64,000 nt of DNA, taken from positions 1 to 64,000 of the forward strand of contig NZ_MDDP01000051.1 of NCBI RefSeq assembly GCF_001999725.1, in the 5' to 3' direction. Source of the DNA: Cellulophaga omnivescoria (GTDB lineage Bacteria > Bacteroidota > Bacteroidia > Flavobacteriales > Flavobacteriaceae). Of this stretch, positions 17,327-25,222 are shown one piece after another. Position 1 is the first letter of the stretch. Every line of letters begins with the position of its first letter. Below the pieces are notes generated by a model that had not been told where the DNA came from, did no database searches, and worked only from the letters and a program-made list of their open reading frames with translations. The position numbers and the translations under genes were made by a program.

Positions 17327-17689
17327 ATGAAATCAAAAACTATACATATATTACTTTCAATTTTAATTACGGTAGTAGTAACTTGGTTTCTTCTAAAACT
17401 AAATTATACTTATTACAAAACAGAAATAATTAAAGGCAAAAATTTACAGGTGGTTATTTATGTACAAAAAAACTTTAGTCATTTTGGTTTTTCTAGTCAA
17501 AACGGTCATAAATTAGCCTACATAGAACTACAAAACTTAAAAGGAAAAACTTTAGCTAAACAAAGCCTATTTAATAGGTGTGAGGTTCTAATAGAAGAAA
17601 TAAATCCATCTGTAGAAAACAACAAACTATACTTTACCAAGTTTAGCTATATAAATTTGTTAGATTATAGTTATTATTGTTTTAAGTAA
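17327..17689 (+). CDS. Small single-span membrane protein of unknown function
   Basis: The 120-residue protein has one N-terminal membrane helix (about 5-23) and an extracytoplasmic domain of about 95 residues with beta character (GKNLQVVIYVQKNFSHFGFS, LAYIELQNLKGKTLAK). One cysteine pair could form (NRCEVL and the final YYCFK). No family recognised. It is 22 bases downstream of the preceding lipoprotein and 18 bases before the next gene, so it is probably in the same transcript. Confidence 0.65.
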   Translation: MKSKTIHILLSILITVVVTWFLLKLNYTYYKTEIIKGKNLQVVIYVQKNFSHFGFSSQNGHKLAYIELQNLKGKTLAKQSLFNRCEVLIEEINPSVENNKLYFTKFSYINLLDYSYYCFK

Positions 17690-17707
17690 ATATCTTAATT
17701 ATTTAAA

Positions 17708-18319
17708 ATGAAACCAATTACAGTTAACTGGACAATAAATTTGCCCAATAAAAGCCAAATACAAAAAATGTGGCGAGAGTTGGTTTTTGATGTTATTGAT
17801 GAAGAATTTGAGTTTATAAACATAGTAAAAGCTAACCTTGGTGGCAATATTTATTTTAAGGGGTTTAAGTTTCATGAAAATGAAATATTTGATTGGTTTT
17901 GCTCTCGCGGAAGATTAGATGAAATTGACTTTTATAATAATTTTTTACTTTCTGATAAAGTTCTTAAAACCTTTAATAATGAGAATAACTCTGAAAAAAG
18001 GGCTTTTAAAATTGATAAAGAACCAAATTTTGATACTAAAGATGGTTTTGTAATTGATGGAGAACTTGCTGCTTTACTATTTAACGGTGGCGCGTACGGA
18101 TCCAAGTACAAAAAGGAACCAAACCAAATTAAAGAAAAAGCACGGTTATTTTGCTCGCAGTTATTTCGTGAAAAATACAGTTATGATTATGTTAGGTATT
18201 ACACATCTACCAATGCATGGAATACGTGGTTTATAGATTTTATTATAGATTATACGTATTTGATAGTTTGTATGGAAACAAGAACAATTTGGATATTAGC
18301 ATTTACAGACACCGATTAA
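17708..18319 (+). CDS. Cytoplasmic protein of unknown function
   Basis: The 203-residue protein has no signal peptide or membrane helix. It is rich in aromatic residues, with KMWRELVFDVIDEEFEFINI near the start, FVIDGELAALLFNGGAYGSK (about 114-133) in the middle, and a WNTWFIDFIIDYTYLIVCME run near the end. The size, composition and position among small envelope proteins are like those of immunity proteins of polymorphic-toxin systems, but no toxin gene is visible next to it. Function is left open. Confidence 0.65.
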   Translation: MKPITVNWTINLPNKSQIQKMWRELVFDVIDEEFEFINIVKANLGGNIYFKGFKFHENEIFDWFCSRGRLDEIDFYNNFLLSDKVLKTFNNENNSEKRAFKIDKEPNFDTKDGFVIDGELAALLFNGGAYGSKYKKEPNQIKEKARLFCSQLFREKYSYDYVRYYTSTNAWNTWFIDFIIDYTYLIVCMETRTIWILAFTDTD

Positions 18320-18354
18320 TTTAGTAACTTGTTGCATATCATAAACAATATAAT

Positions 18355-18894
18355 ATGAGAAAAACTCTCACTCTTGTGCTTATAATCTCTTGTTTTGTAA
18401 AACCTTTATTTGCTCAAACCAACAAAACTTTTATTAATGAATATTTAGAACGTTTAGAAACTTCTAAAAAGTATTTAATTCTTGTTGCAGAATCTATGCC
18501 TGAGGATAAATATACTTTTAAACCAACACCAGAATCTATGAGTTTTGCAGAGCATTTAATGCACATTGCTTGGGCTATGGATTGGCATAGCCAATCTTTA
18601 ATGGGTGGTAGAGATGCCAGAAATTGGGATACAGATACAGAGCTTAAAATAGGCAACAAATCTAAAGAAGAAATGATTGCCACAATTAGCAATACTTTTG
18701 ATGTTACTCGTGCTTTTATTTCTGAGTTTGACACAAAAAAGCTAGATGAAAGACTTGACTATTTTGGAGCCAACAGAACCAAAAGACAAATTTTATTATT
18801 GCTCACAGACCATATAACACACCACAGAGCCCAAATGCTTGTTTATATGCGCTTAAACGGATTAAAACCCCCAAGGTATGTATTATATCAATAA
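18355..18894 (+). CDS. DinB-family protein with signal peptide
   Basis: The 179-residue protein is a DinB/YfiT-like four-helix bundle. SFAEHLMHIAWAMDWHS (about 63-79) supplies the first metal-binding histidines and LLTDHITHHRAQMLVYMRLN (about 149-168) the last. PPRYVLY closes the family pattern. Unlike most DinB proteins it starts with an apparent signal peptide (cleavage near LFAQ, residue 21), so it may act in the periplasm. DinB proteins typically carry a divalent metal and act on small thiols or unknown substrates. It stands at the end of the plus-strand series. Confidence 0.88.
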   Translation: MRKTLTLVLIISCFVKPLFAQTNKTFINEYLERLETSKKYLILVAESMPEDKYTFKPTPESMSFAEHLMHIAWAMDWHSQSLMGGRDARNWDTDTELKIGNKSKEEMIATISNTFDVTRAFISEFDTKKLDERLDYFGANRTKRQILLLLTDHITHHRAQMLVYMRLNGLKPPRYVLYQ

Positions 18895-18983
18895 AATTAA
18901 TTTTAGCTCTTATTAATTAGTACAATACATAAATAGAAAGACAAAAATACAAAATGGTAATATTTAAAATTAAGTTAATTATT

Positions 18984-19001
18984 TTACCAATCGTTCGGTA
19001 A
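18984..19001 (+). promoter_or_regulatory. TetR operator 1 overlapping the tetR promoter
   Basis: TTACCAATCGTTCGGTAA is an imperfect 18-bp palindrome (arms TTACC and GGTAA). It matches operator 2 at 19611-19628 in 15 of 18 positions. It lies just upstream of a -7-type box (TACATTTG at 19016-19023), so a bound repressor would block the tetR promoter. Confidence 0.8.
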
Positions 19002-19015
19002 TTAAAAAAATATAT

Positions 19016-19023
19016 TACATTTG
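19016..19023 (+). promoter_or_regulatory. -7 promoter box for tetR
   Basis: TACATTTG fits the Bacteroidetes TAnnTTTG consensus. The ATG begins four bases after it, so the transcript would have almost no leader. The operator sits 15 to 32 bases upstream. Confidence 0.55.
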
Positions 19024-19027
19024 CCCT

Positions 19028-19591
19028 ATGAGACCACAAAAAGTATTAGACAAAGAAATATTAAACGGCTTAACTAAAATTTTTAGATCTAGAGGTTATG
19101 AAGGCGCTAGCTTAAAAGAATTATCTGATGCTACTGGCTTAAAAAAAGCAAGTCTTTACCATAGGTTTCCTAACGGTAAACAAGAGATGGCAGACGCTGT
19201 TTTAATACATTTAGAAGATTGGATTAACACCAATGTGTTTCATACGCTTTTAGACACCAACTTAACACCTAGCGTCCGTTTAAAAAAAGGATTATTGGCT
19301 ATACGTGAATTGTATGATGGCGGAGAAGCCATTTGTATATTTAGAGCACTATCTATGCAAGCTGGTATAGAGTTGTTTGAAGAGCAAATAAATAAAGGAA
19401 TGACACAGTGGTTATCTGCTTTTAAAGAAATAGGTATTGCCCTGAGTTTTACACCAGAAGAAGCAGAAAAAAAAGCTTTACAGGTATTAATACAAGTACA
19501 AGGATGCTTAATTGTAGCAAAAGGCCTGAGTGATTTGTCTGTTTTTGAAAACACAATGCAAAACATAGAAAACAGTTACTTAAAAGCATAA
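19028..19591 (+). CDS. TetR-family transcriptional repressor
   Basis: The 187-residue protein has an N-terminal TetR helix-turn-helix (about 8-50). EGASLKELSDATGLKKASLY holds the recognition helix and HRFPNGKQEM ends the domain. The C-terminal ligand-binding part (about 75-187) is helical and of the YxaF/AcrR-like type. Operators at 18984-19001 (its own promoter) and 19611-19628 (before the next gene) support autorepression and control of the DUF1348 and alpha/beta-hydrolase genes. The inducing ligand is unknown, though a substrate of the hydrolase is a sensible guess. Confidence 0.93.
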   Translation: MRPQKVLDKEILNGLTKIFRSRGYEGASLKELSDATGLKKASLYHRFPNGKQEMADAVLIHLEDWINTNVFHTLLDTNLTPSVRLKKGLLAIRELYDGGEAICIFRALSMQAGIELFEEQINKGMTQWLSAFKEIGIALSFTPEEAEKKALQVLIQVQGCLIVAKGLSDLSVFENTMQNIENSYLKA

Positions 19592-19610
19592 AAAAAATTA
19601 AATATACATT

Positions 19611-19628
19611 TTACCGAATGTTCGGTAA
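19611..19628 (+). promoter_or_regulatory. TetR operator 2 before the DUF1348/hydrolase operon
   Basis: TTACCGAATGTTCGGTAA has perfect eight-base arms (TTACCGAA/TTCGGTAA) around a two-base centre. It lies 15 bases before the next ATG and matches operator 1, so one repressor probably controls both sites. Confidence 0.85.
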
Positions 19629-19643
19629 CAAAGAACAAAAAGT

Positions 19644-20051
19644 ATGAAAAAATACCCATTACCTCCCTTTACAAAAGAAACTGCAACACAAAAAGTACAA
19701 TTGGCAGAAGATGCTTGGAACACTAAAGATCCTATTAAAGTATCTATGGCATATAGTCTTAATACAGAATGGCGCAATAGAACCAGCTTTATTAATGGTA
19801 GAAAAGAGGTGCAAGAGTTTTTAAAAAATAAGTGGATAAAAGAGCATAACTATAAATTAAAGAAAGAACTCTGGAGCTTTAATGAAAATAAAATTGCCGT
19901 TAGATTTATTTACGAATATCAAAATGATAGTGGACAATGGTACAGAGCTTATGGAAATGAAAATTGGGAATTTGATGATAACGGATTAATGGAAAAACGC
20001 TATGCAAGTATTAACGATTTGAAAATAAATAAAAACGAAAGAATAGTATAA
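19644..20051 (+). CDS. DUF1348 (NTF2-like/SnoaL-type) protein
   Basis: The 135-residue protein matches the DUF1348 branch of the NTF2-like fold. It has LPPFTKETATQKVQLAEDAW, WNTKDPIKVSMAYS, WRNRTSFINGRKEVQEFL, a WxxxENKIAVRF strand and WYRAYGNENWEFDDNGLM. Family members are small pocket proteins without an assigned reaction in most cases. It is under the TetR operator at 19611 and ends one base before the next gene's ATG, so the two are translated together. Confidence 0.9.
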   Translation: MKKYPLPPFTKETATQKVQLAEDAWNTKDPIKVSMAYSLNTEWRNRTSFINGRKEVQEFLKNKWIKEHNYKLKKELWSFNENKIAVRFIYEYQNDSGQWYRAYGNENWEFDDNGLMEKRYASINDLKINKNERIV

Positions 20052-20052
20052 A

Positions 20053-21030
20053 ATGAGAAAATTACAACTAGTGCCCTTGCTATTATTAGCTTTTATAACT
20101 GCTTGTAAGCATAATACACAAACAATAAGCAGCAAAAAAAATATAGAAACAATAAAAATTAAAAAAATGAATAATGTAAAATACAAAACGGAAAATGTAA
20201 ATGGTGTAAAAATTGCTTACCGAGAAGCAGGAGACAGCAACAACCCAACAGTAGTACTATTACACGGCTTTCCGTCTTCATCCCATCAATACAGAAAAGT
20301 GTTAAACCAGCTATCAAATGAGTTTTATTTAATAGCTCCAGATTATCCTGGTTTTGGAAATAGTGATTTTCCTTCTGAAAAAGATTATGAGTATACTTTT
20401 GACAATATTGCTAAAACTATAAATTCATTTTTAGAGCAAAAAGCTATTACAAGTTATGCCATTATGATACAAGACTATGGCGCACCTATAGGATTTAGAA
20501 TTGCTACTGCACACCCAGATAGAATAACGGCAATAATTAACCAAAATGGTAATGCTTATGAAGAAGGTTTAGGCGAAGCTTGGAAGTCTACAAAAGAGTT
20601 TTGGGCTAATAGAAATGAAACTACAGAAAAAGCTCTATTACCTTCTTTTTCTTTAGAAGGTTTGGAGTGGCAATACACGCACGGTACTAGAAATTCAGAA
20701 AATATAAATCCAGATACTTGGCATTTAGATTACCTTAGGTTATCTAGACCAAATGCACATGCTGTAAACTTAGATTTGTTTTACGATTATCAAAATAATA
20801 TAAAATTATACCCTAAGTGGCAACAATATTTAAAAGACAACCAACCTCCATTATTAATTGTTTGGGGTAAAAATGATGCATTTTTTCCTGAAAGTGGAGC
20901 AGAAGCATTTAAAAAAGATGTAAAAAATACAGATTACAACATCTACAATACTGGTCACTTTGCACTAGAAGAAGATGCAGATAAAATTATACCAAAAATG
21001 AGATCTTTTTTACATACTTTAAAAAAGTAA
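20053..21030 (+). CDS. Alpha/beta hydrolase lipoprotein, haloalkane dehalogenase/epoxide hydrolase-like
   Basis: The 325-residue protein has a lipobox (FITAC, Cys18) and a hydrolase domain from about residue 45. HGFPSSSHQYR (71-81) forms the oxyanion side. The nucleophile elbow is IQDYGAPIG with Asp141, so the nucleophile is Asp, not Ser, as in haloalkane dehalogenases and epoxide hydrolases. WGKNDAFF holds Asp275 and TGHFALEED holds His302. It follows the DUF1348 gene and belongs to the TetR-controlled unit. The lipobox suggests anchoring in the periplasm or outer membrane, which is uncommon for this enzyme group. A hairpin terminator ends the operon. Confidence 0.88.
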   Translation: MRKLQLVPLLLLAFITACKHNTQTISSKKNIETIKIKKMNNVKYKTENVNGVKIAYREAGDSNNPTVVLLHGFPSSSHQYRKVLNQLSNEFYLIAPDYPGFGNSDFPSEKDYEYTFDNIAKTINSFLEQKAITSYAIMIQDYGAPIGFRIATAHPDRITAIINQNGNAYEEGLGEAWKSTKEFWANRNETTEKALLPSFSLEGLEWQYTHGTRNSENINPDTWHLDYLRLSRPNAHAVNLDLFYDYQNNIKLYPKWQQYLKDNQPPLLIVWGKNDAFFPESGAEAFKKDVKNTDYNIYNTGHFALEEDADKIIPKMRSFLHTLKK

Positions 21031-21058
21031 CGATTTAGTATTGAATTAACTAAAATAA

Positions 21059-21086
21059 AAAAGCCTCATTTAACAATGAGGCTTTT
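21059..21086. terminator. Bidirectional terminator between the hydrolase and hemD
   Basis: AAAAGCCTCATT (21059-21070) and AATGAGGCTTTT (21075-21086) form a perfect 12-pair stem with a TAAC loop. A-runs and T-runs on either side serve both converging genes. Confidence 0.92.
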
Positions 21087-21103
21087 ACGTATAACGTACT
21101 ATA

Positions 21104-21850
21104 TTATTTTTTATTAGCAGTAGTAATGTACTTCTGTAATGCCATTGTCATAGATGGCGTTTCTGGTGTTGGCGCAAGTATATCTATACGCAACCCAGCA
21201 TCTGTAGCAGCATTAACTGTTGTATTTCCGTAAACAGCTATTTTAGTATCATTCTGTTCAAAGTCAGGGAAATTCTTTAATAAAGATTCAATTCCAGACG
21301 GACTAAAGAAAACAAGTATATCATAATACACATCTCTTAAATCTGACAAATCACTAATTACTGTTTTGTAAAAAATAGCTCTCTTCCAATCTAAACCAAG
21401 ACCATCCAATGTTTCAGGCACAATTGGCTTTAATACATCTGAAGAAGGTAAAAGAAATTTTTCTGTTTTATACTTTTTTAACAACGGAGCTAAGTCTGCA
21501 AACATTCTTTTACCAACATATATTTTACGTTTACGGTAAACTACATATTTCTGAAGATAGTATGCCACAGCCTCAGACTGGCAAAAATACTTCATAGAAT
21601 CTGGCACTTTAAAACGCATTTCTTCTGCAATTCTAAAAAAGTGATCTACAGAGTTTCTACTTGTAAGTACTATTGCTGTAAAGTTGTTTAAATCTACTTT
21701 TTGCTGACGCACTGTTTTTGCATCAACGCCCTCTACATGTATAAACGGTCTAAAATCTACTTTTAACTTCTCCTTTTCAATAAGTCTTGAATAGGGAGAG
21801 TTCTCCATTTTAGGTTCTGGTTGAGAAACCAAAATCGTTTTTATCTTCAT
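21104..21850 (-). CDS. hemD: Uroporphyrinogen-III synthase
   Basis: The protein closes hydroxymethylbilane to uroporphyrinogen III in haem biosynthesis. The frame gives 248 residues from the ATG at 21850 (MKIKTILVSQPEP), the start shared by relatives; upstream in-frame starts add two or three residues. VLTSRNSVDHFFRIAEEMRF, the central CQSEAVAYYLQKY, and FFSPSGIESLLKNFP with IAVYGNTTVNAATDAGLRID in the C-terminal half match the two-lobed HemD fold. It is adjacent to the DUF4271 membrane protein, a pairing seen throughout Flavobacteria. Low sequence conservation is normal for HemD. Confidence 0.88.
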   Translation of the reverse strand: MKIKTILVSQPEPKMENSPYSRLIEKEKLKVDFRPFIHVEGVDAKTVRQQKVDLNNFTAIVLTSRNSVDHFFRIAEEMRFKVPDSMKYFCQSEAVAYYLQKYVVYRKRKIYVGKRMFADLAPLLKKYKTEKFLLPSSDVLKPIVPETLDGLGLDWKRAIFYKTVISDLSDLRDVYYDILVFFSPSGIESLLKNFPDFEQNDTKIAVYGNTTVNAATDAGLRIDILAPTPETPSMTMALQKYITTANKK

Positions 21851-21855
21851 AGACA

Positions 21856-22509
21856 TCAATATTTTAGGTAACTACCTATTATCACAAAAGGTGAAATTTC
21901 GAGTGCGCAAAGGTACAAAATAAAATAGAAAAAATTAATTGTTATAAAATTTCGATGAATTCTTAACAGATTAACCCATCCTATGCACATTACAACGACA
22001 AACAAAACCACCGCCAAATAAGCAACTAGCTCAGAATATGGTGTAATATATGTAAGAAAAATATTAGCAGCAAATAACACCAAACCACTGTAATTTTGGT
22101 ATGAAATTTTATTAAAAACAATATGAACAATGGCAGTTTCTGCGTTAAAAATAAAACTATTAATAAATTGCAATACTAATTTTACTACAACAAATAAACT
22201 TAAAATACCAAAAATAAAAAGGTAGTTTATAGGAGTAAGTGTATCTTTAAATTTAAAAATACTTAGCAAATAGTAAATAAATAACGCCGCATTTAACCAC
22301 AAAAAAACACTCCATAATACGTTAAACCAATTAAACAATATATGTTTTTTACTGTGTAAAAAAATGTATTTGTTATTAAATGGTAACGCCACAAAATTTA
22401 TAAACTTATTGTAAAAAAAGGTTTTACTTAAAACCATAACAAAAAGACTAACCACAAATATGGTGGTAACCCAATCTACATTATTAAAAACCCTAGTAAT
22501 AGATTCCAT
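21856..22509 (-). CDS. DUF4271 membrane protein
   Basis: The 217-residue protein has about six to seven membrane helices and very few charged residues, with W and F residues near the helix ends. It matches the DUF4271 family, which is typically encoded directly upstream of hemD as here. The role is unknown. Its stop lies six bases before the hemD start, so the two are one transcript. The divergent 185-base gap to the glycosyltransferase holds the promoters for both directions. Confidence 0.82.
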   Translation of the reverse strand: MESITRVFNNVDWVTTIFVVSLFVMVLSKTFFYNKFINFVALPFNNKYIFLHSKKHILFNWFNVLWSVFLWLNAALFIYYLLSIFKFKDTLTPINYLFIFGILSLFVVVKLVLQFINSFIFNAETAIVHIVFNKISYQNYSGLVLFAANIFLTYITPYSELVAYLAVVLFVVVMCIGWVNLLRIHRNFITINFFYFILYLCALEISPFVIIGSYLKY

Positions 22510-22664
22510 TTTTCTTTTTGTATGCGTATAAGTGGTGCAAAACTACAAATTAATACTTAGACCAACTTTATTAATTAATACGTGTTATTGCATAAAAAAG
22601 ACGCTATGCAATTGTAAAAAAATCATAAAAAGCACTTTGGGTTTTACCACTAAAATTTAAATAG

Positions 22665-22672
22665 TACTTTTG
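22665..22672 (+). promoter_or_regulatory. -7 promoter box for the glycosyltransferase operon
   Basis: TACTTTTG fits TAnnTTTG and lies 22 bases before the ATG at 22695. A TTTG at 22636-22639 is upstream, but its spacing of 25 bases is longer than usual. Confidence 0.55.
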
Positions 22673-22694
22673 TGCATTCAATACTAAAAAAAGA

Positions 22695-23423
22695 ATGACA
22701 GATAGCTTAGTTATAATTCCTACTTTTAATGAGATAGAAAATATAGAGGCTATTATTAATGCCGTTTTTACATTAAAAAAAGAATTTCATATTCTTATTG
22801 TAGATGACAATTCTCCTGACGGTACTTCACAAAAAGTAACAGAACTACAAGCCCTGTTTAGCGGTAAACTGTTTTTAGAAGTACGTAAAGAAAAAGCGGG
22901 TTTAGGAACTGCTTATATTCACGGTTTTAAATGGGCTATTGCAAATAAATACGACTATATTTTTGAGATGGATGCAGATTTTTCTCATTCTCCAAATGAT
23001 TTAATTAACCTATACAATGCTTGTATTGCTGGTGCAGACTTAGCCATTGGCTCTAGGTATGTTAAAGGTATTAATGTTGTAAATTGGCCTTTGTTTAGAA
23101 TATTATTGTCTTACGGCGCATCATTTTATGTAAAAATGATAACAGGTATGCGTGTAGATGACCCTACCGCTGGTTTTATTTGTTACAAAAGAAAAGTGCT
23201 AGAAAACCTAAGTTTAGATACGGTCCGTTTTATCGGGTACGCTTTTCAAATAGAAATGAAATTTAGAGCACATTTAAAAGGCTTTAAAATACAAGAAGTA
23301 CCTATTGTTTTTACAGATAGAGTACGCGGAAAATCTAAAATGAGTTCTTCAATTATTGGCGAAGCTGTTTTTGGAGTAATAAAAATGAAATACATAAGCT
23401 TGTTTCAAAAAAACAAATTTTAA
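22695..23423 (+). CDS. Polyprenol monophosphomannose synthase-like glycosyltransferase (GT2, Dpm1)
   Basis: The 242-residue cytoplasmic GT-A enzyme transfers a sugar, probably mannose from GDP-mannose, to a polyprenyl phosphate. The nucleotide-sugar site is seen in VIIPTFNEIENIEAII (7-22) and ILIVDDNSPDGTS (32-45). EMDADFSHSPNDL (93-105) holds the DAD metal motif, and VDDPTAGFICYKR and FKIQEVPIVFTDRVRGKSKM complete the Dpm1 pattern. It has no membrane segment, like the shorter Dpm1 form. It is followed after one base by the dihydroorotase gene. Confidence 0.92.
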   Translation: MTDSLVIIPTFNEIENIEAIINAVFTLKKEFHILIVDDNSPDGTSQKVTELQALFSGKLFLEVRKEKAGLGTAYIHGFKWAIANKYDYIFEMDADFSHSPNDLINLYNACIAGADLAIGSRYVKGINVVNWPLFRILLSYGASFYVKMITGMRVDDPTAGFICYKRKVLENLSLDTVRFIGYAFQIEMKFRAHLKGFKIQEVPIVFTDRVRGKSKMSSSIIGEAVFGVIKMKYISLFQKNKF

Positions 23424-23424
23424 A

Positions 23425-24759
23425 ATGAAGAAAACGCTAATAAAAAACGCTAAGGTTGTAAATGAAGGCACAATTACCAATTGTGATATTCTTTTAAACG
23501 GTAATTATATAGAAAAAATAAGTAGTTCTATTAGTGATGCCAACGCTACAATTATAGACGCTAAAGGCAATTACGTATTACCTGGCATTATAGATGACCA
23601 AGTACATTTTAGAGAACCAGGACTTACGCACAAAGGAAATATTGCTACAGAAAGTAAAGCTGCTGTTGCTGGTGGTGTTACTACTTTTATGGAGCAACCA
23701 AATACAAATCCGCAGACAACAACAATAGAAAAGTTAGAAGAAAAATTTGCTGTAGCAAAAGAAAGCTCTTATGCTAACTACTCCTTTTTGTTTGGTGGTA
23801 CTAATGACAATTTAGAGGAATTAAAAAAACTAGATAAAAACGCTTGTTCTGGTGTAAAATTATTTTTAGGTTCTTCTACCGGAAATATGTTGGTAGATAA
23901 CGAAGAGGTAATTGAAAAAATATTTAGCAATACAGAAATGGTAATCTCGGCTCATTGTGAAGACGAAACTACTATTCGCAAAAATATGGCTACGTATAAA
24001 GAAAAGTACGGAGACAACATTCCTATAGAATATCACCCAATTATTAGAAGTACAGAGGCGTGCTATTTATCTTCTTCTAAGGCTATAGCTCTGGCAGAAA
24101 AAACTGGTGCCAGACTACACGTTTTTCATTTATCTACAGGAAAAGAAACAAGTCTTTTTAGAAACGATATTCCTTTAAAAGACAAAAAAATTACAGCAGA
24201 GGTTTGTGTTCATCATTTGTGGTTTTCTGATGAAGATTACAAAGAAAGAGGTACACTTATAAAATGGAATCCTGCTGTTAAAACTGCAGAAGATAGGTCT
24301 ATGCTTTGGGACGCTCTTTTAGATAACCGTATAGATGTTATTGCAACAGACCACGCACCACATACCTTTGAAGAAAAAGATAACGTTTACACGAAAGCTC
24401 CATCTGGCGGACCGTTAGTACAACACGTTTTACCTGCTATGCTAGAGAAAGTTTTAGATGGCACAATTACTATAGAACGTATGGTAGAAAAAATGTGTCA
24501 CAACCCTGCTATTTTATTTCAAATTGAAAAAAGAGGATATATTAAAGAAGGGTACTTTGCAGATTTAGTTATTGTAGACACCAATAGTCCTTGGCAAGTA
24601 AGCAAGTCTAACATTTTATACAAATGTGGTTGGTCTCCGTTTGAAGATTACACATTTAAATCTAAAATTTCTCATACCTTTGTAAATGGACATTTAGCGT
24701 ATGCAAATGGTGTTGTTTCTGAGCAAAAAAATGCACATAGACTAACCTTTAACAGGTAA
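23425..24759 (+). CDS. pyrC: Dihydroorotase
   Basis: The 444-residue amidohydrolase converts carbamoyl-aspartate to dihydroorotate in pyrimidine synthesis. It shows DDQVHFREPG (57-66), VKLFLGSSTGNML (about 143-155, with the candidate carboxylated lysine), SAHCEDE, LHVFHLST and ATDHAPHTFEEKD, the pattern of class I dihydroorotases. The usual metal motif is HxH in DxHxH; here the first His is Gln (DDQVH). As recalled, other Bacteroidetes enzymes also have this DQVHFREPG form. A neighbouring glycosyltransferase and DUF4296 lipoprotein form the same conserved Flavobacteriia block. Confidence 0.9.
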   Translation: MKKTLIKNAKVVNEGTITNCDILLNGNYIEKISSSISDANATIIDAKGNYVLPGIIDDQVHFREPGLTHKGNIATESKAAVAGGVTTFMEQPNTNPQTTTIEKLEEKFAVAKESSYANYSFLFGGTNDNLEELKKLDKNACSGVKLFLGSSTGNMLVDNEEVIEKIFSNTEMVISAHCEDETTIRKNMATYKEKYGDNIPIEYHPIIRSTEACYLSSSKAIALAEKTGARLHVFHLSTGKETSLFRNDIPLKDKKITAEVCVHHLWFSDEDYKERGTLIKWNPAVKTAEDRSMLWDALLDNRIDVIATDHAPHTFEEKDNVYTKAPSGGPLVQHVLPAMLEKVLDGTITIERMVEKMCHNPAILFQIEKRGYIKEGYFADLVIVDTNSPWQVSKSNILYKCGWSPFEDYTFKSKISHTFVNGHLAYANGVVSEQKNAHRLTFNR

Positions 24760-24796
24760 CTTTAACAGCAAGATTACACCACCAAAAATAAAAAAG

Positions 24797-25222
24797 ATGA
24801 AAAAGCTTATATCCTTACTACTAGTAATTTTAGCTATAGTTTCTTGTTCGCAAAAAGCTATTAAAGAGCCAGACAATCTTATACCTGAATCTAAAATGAT
24901 TGACATTTTATATGATTTAGCACTTATTACTGCTGCAAAAAATACCAATTCTAATGTTTTAGTAGAAAACAATGTAAAAACAATGCCCTATATCTATAAA
25001 AAATACAATATAGATAGCACACAGTTTGCAGACAGTGATGTTTATTATGCGTCTTACCCAACAGTTTACGAGGGTTTTTATAAAGAAATACAACGTAAAT
25101 TAGACACCATTAAAACCCAATTAAACCGTAAAAGAGAATTAAAAGCAGATAGTATTGCCAATAGCCGAAAAAAGAATCCAGAAAAACTTAAAGTTGCTCC
25201 TGTAAAAGCAGGGAAGAAGTAG
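24797..25222 (+). CDS. DUF4296 lipoprotein
   Basis: The 141-residue lipoprotein (lipobox ending at AIVSC, Cys17) matches DUF4296. KEPDNLIPESKMIDILYDLA is followed by helices and YKKYNIDSTQFADSDVYYAS, with YEGFYKEIQRKLDTIKTQL near the end and a Lys-rich tail. The role is unknown. It lies 37 bases after the dihydroorotase and overlaps the convergent epimerase gene by 35 bases. Confidence 0.88.
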   Translation: MKKLISLLLVILAIVSCSQKAIKEPDNLIPESKMIDILYDLALITAAKNTNSNVLVENNVKTMPYIYKKYNIDSTQFADSDVYYASYPTVYEGFYKEIQRKLDTIKTQLNRKRELKADSIANSRKKNPEKLKVAPVKAGKK

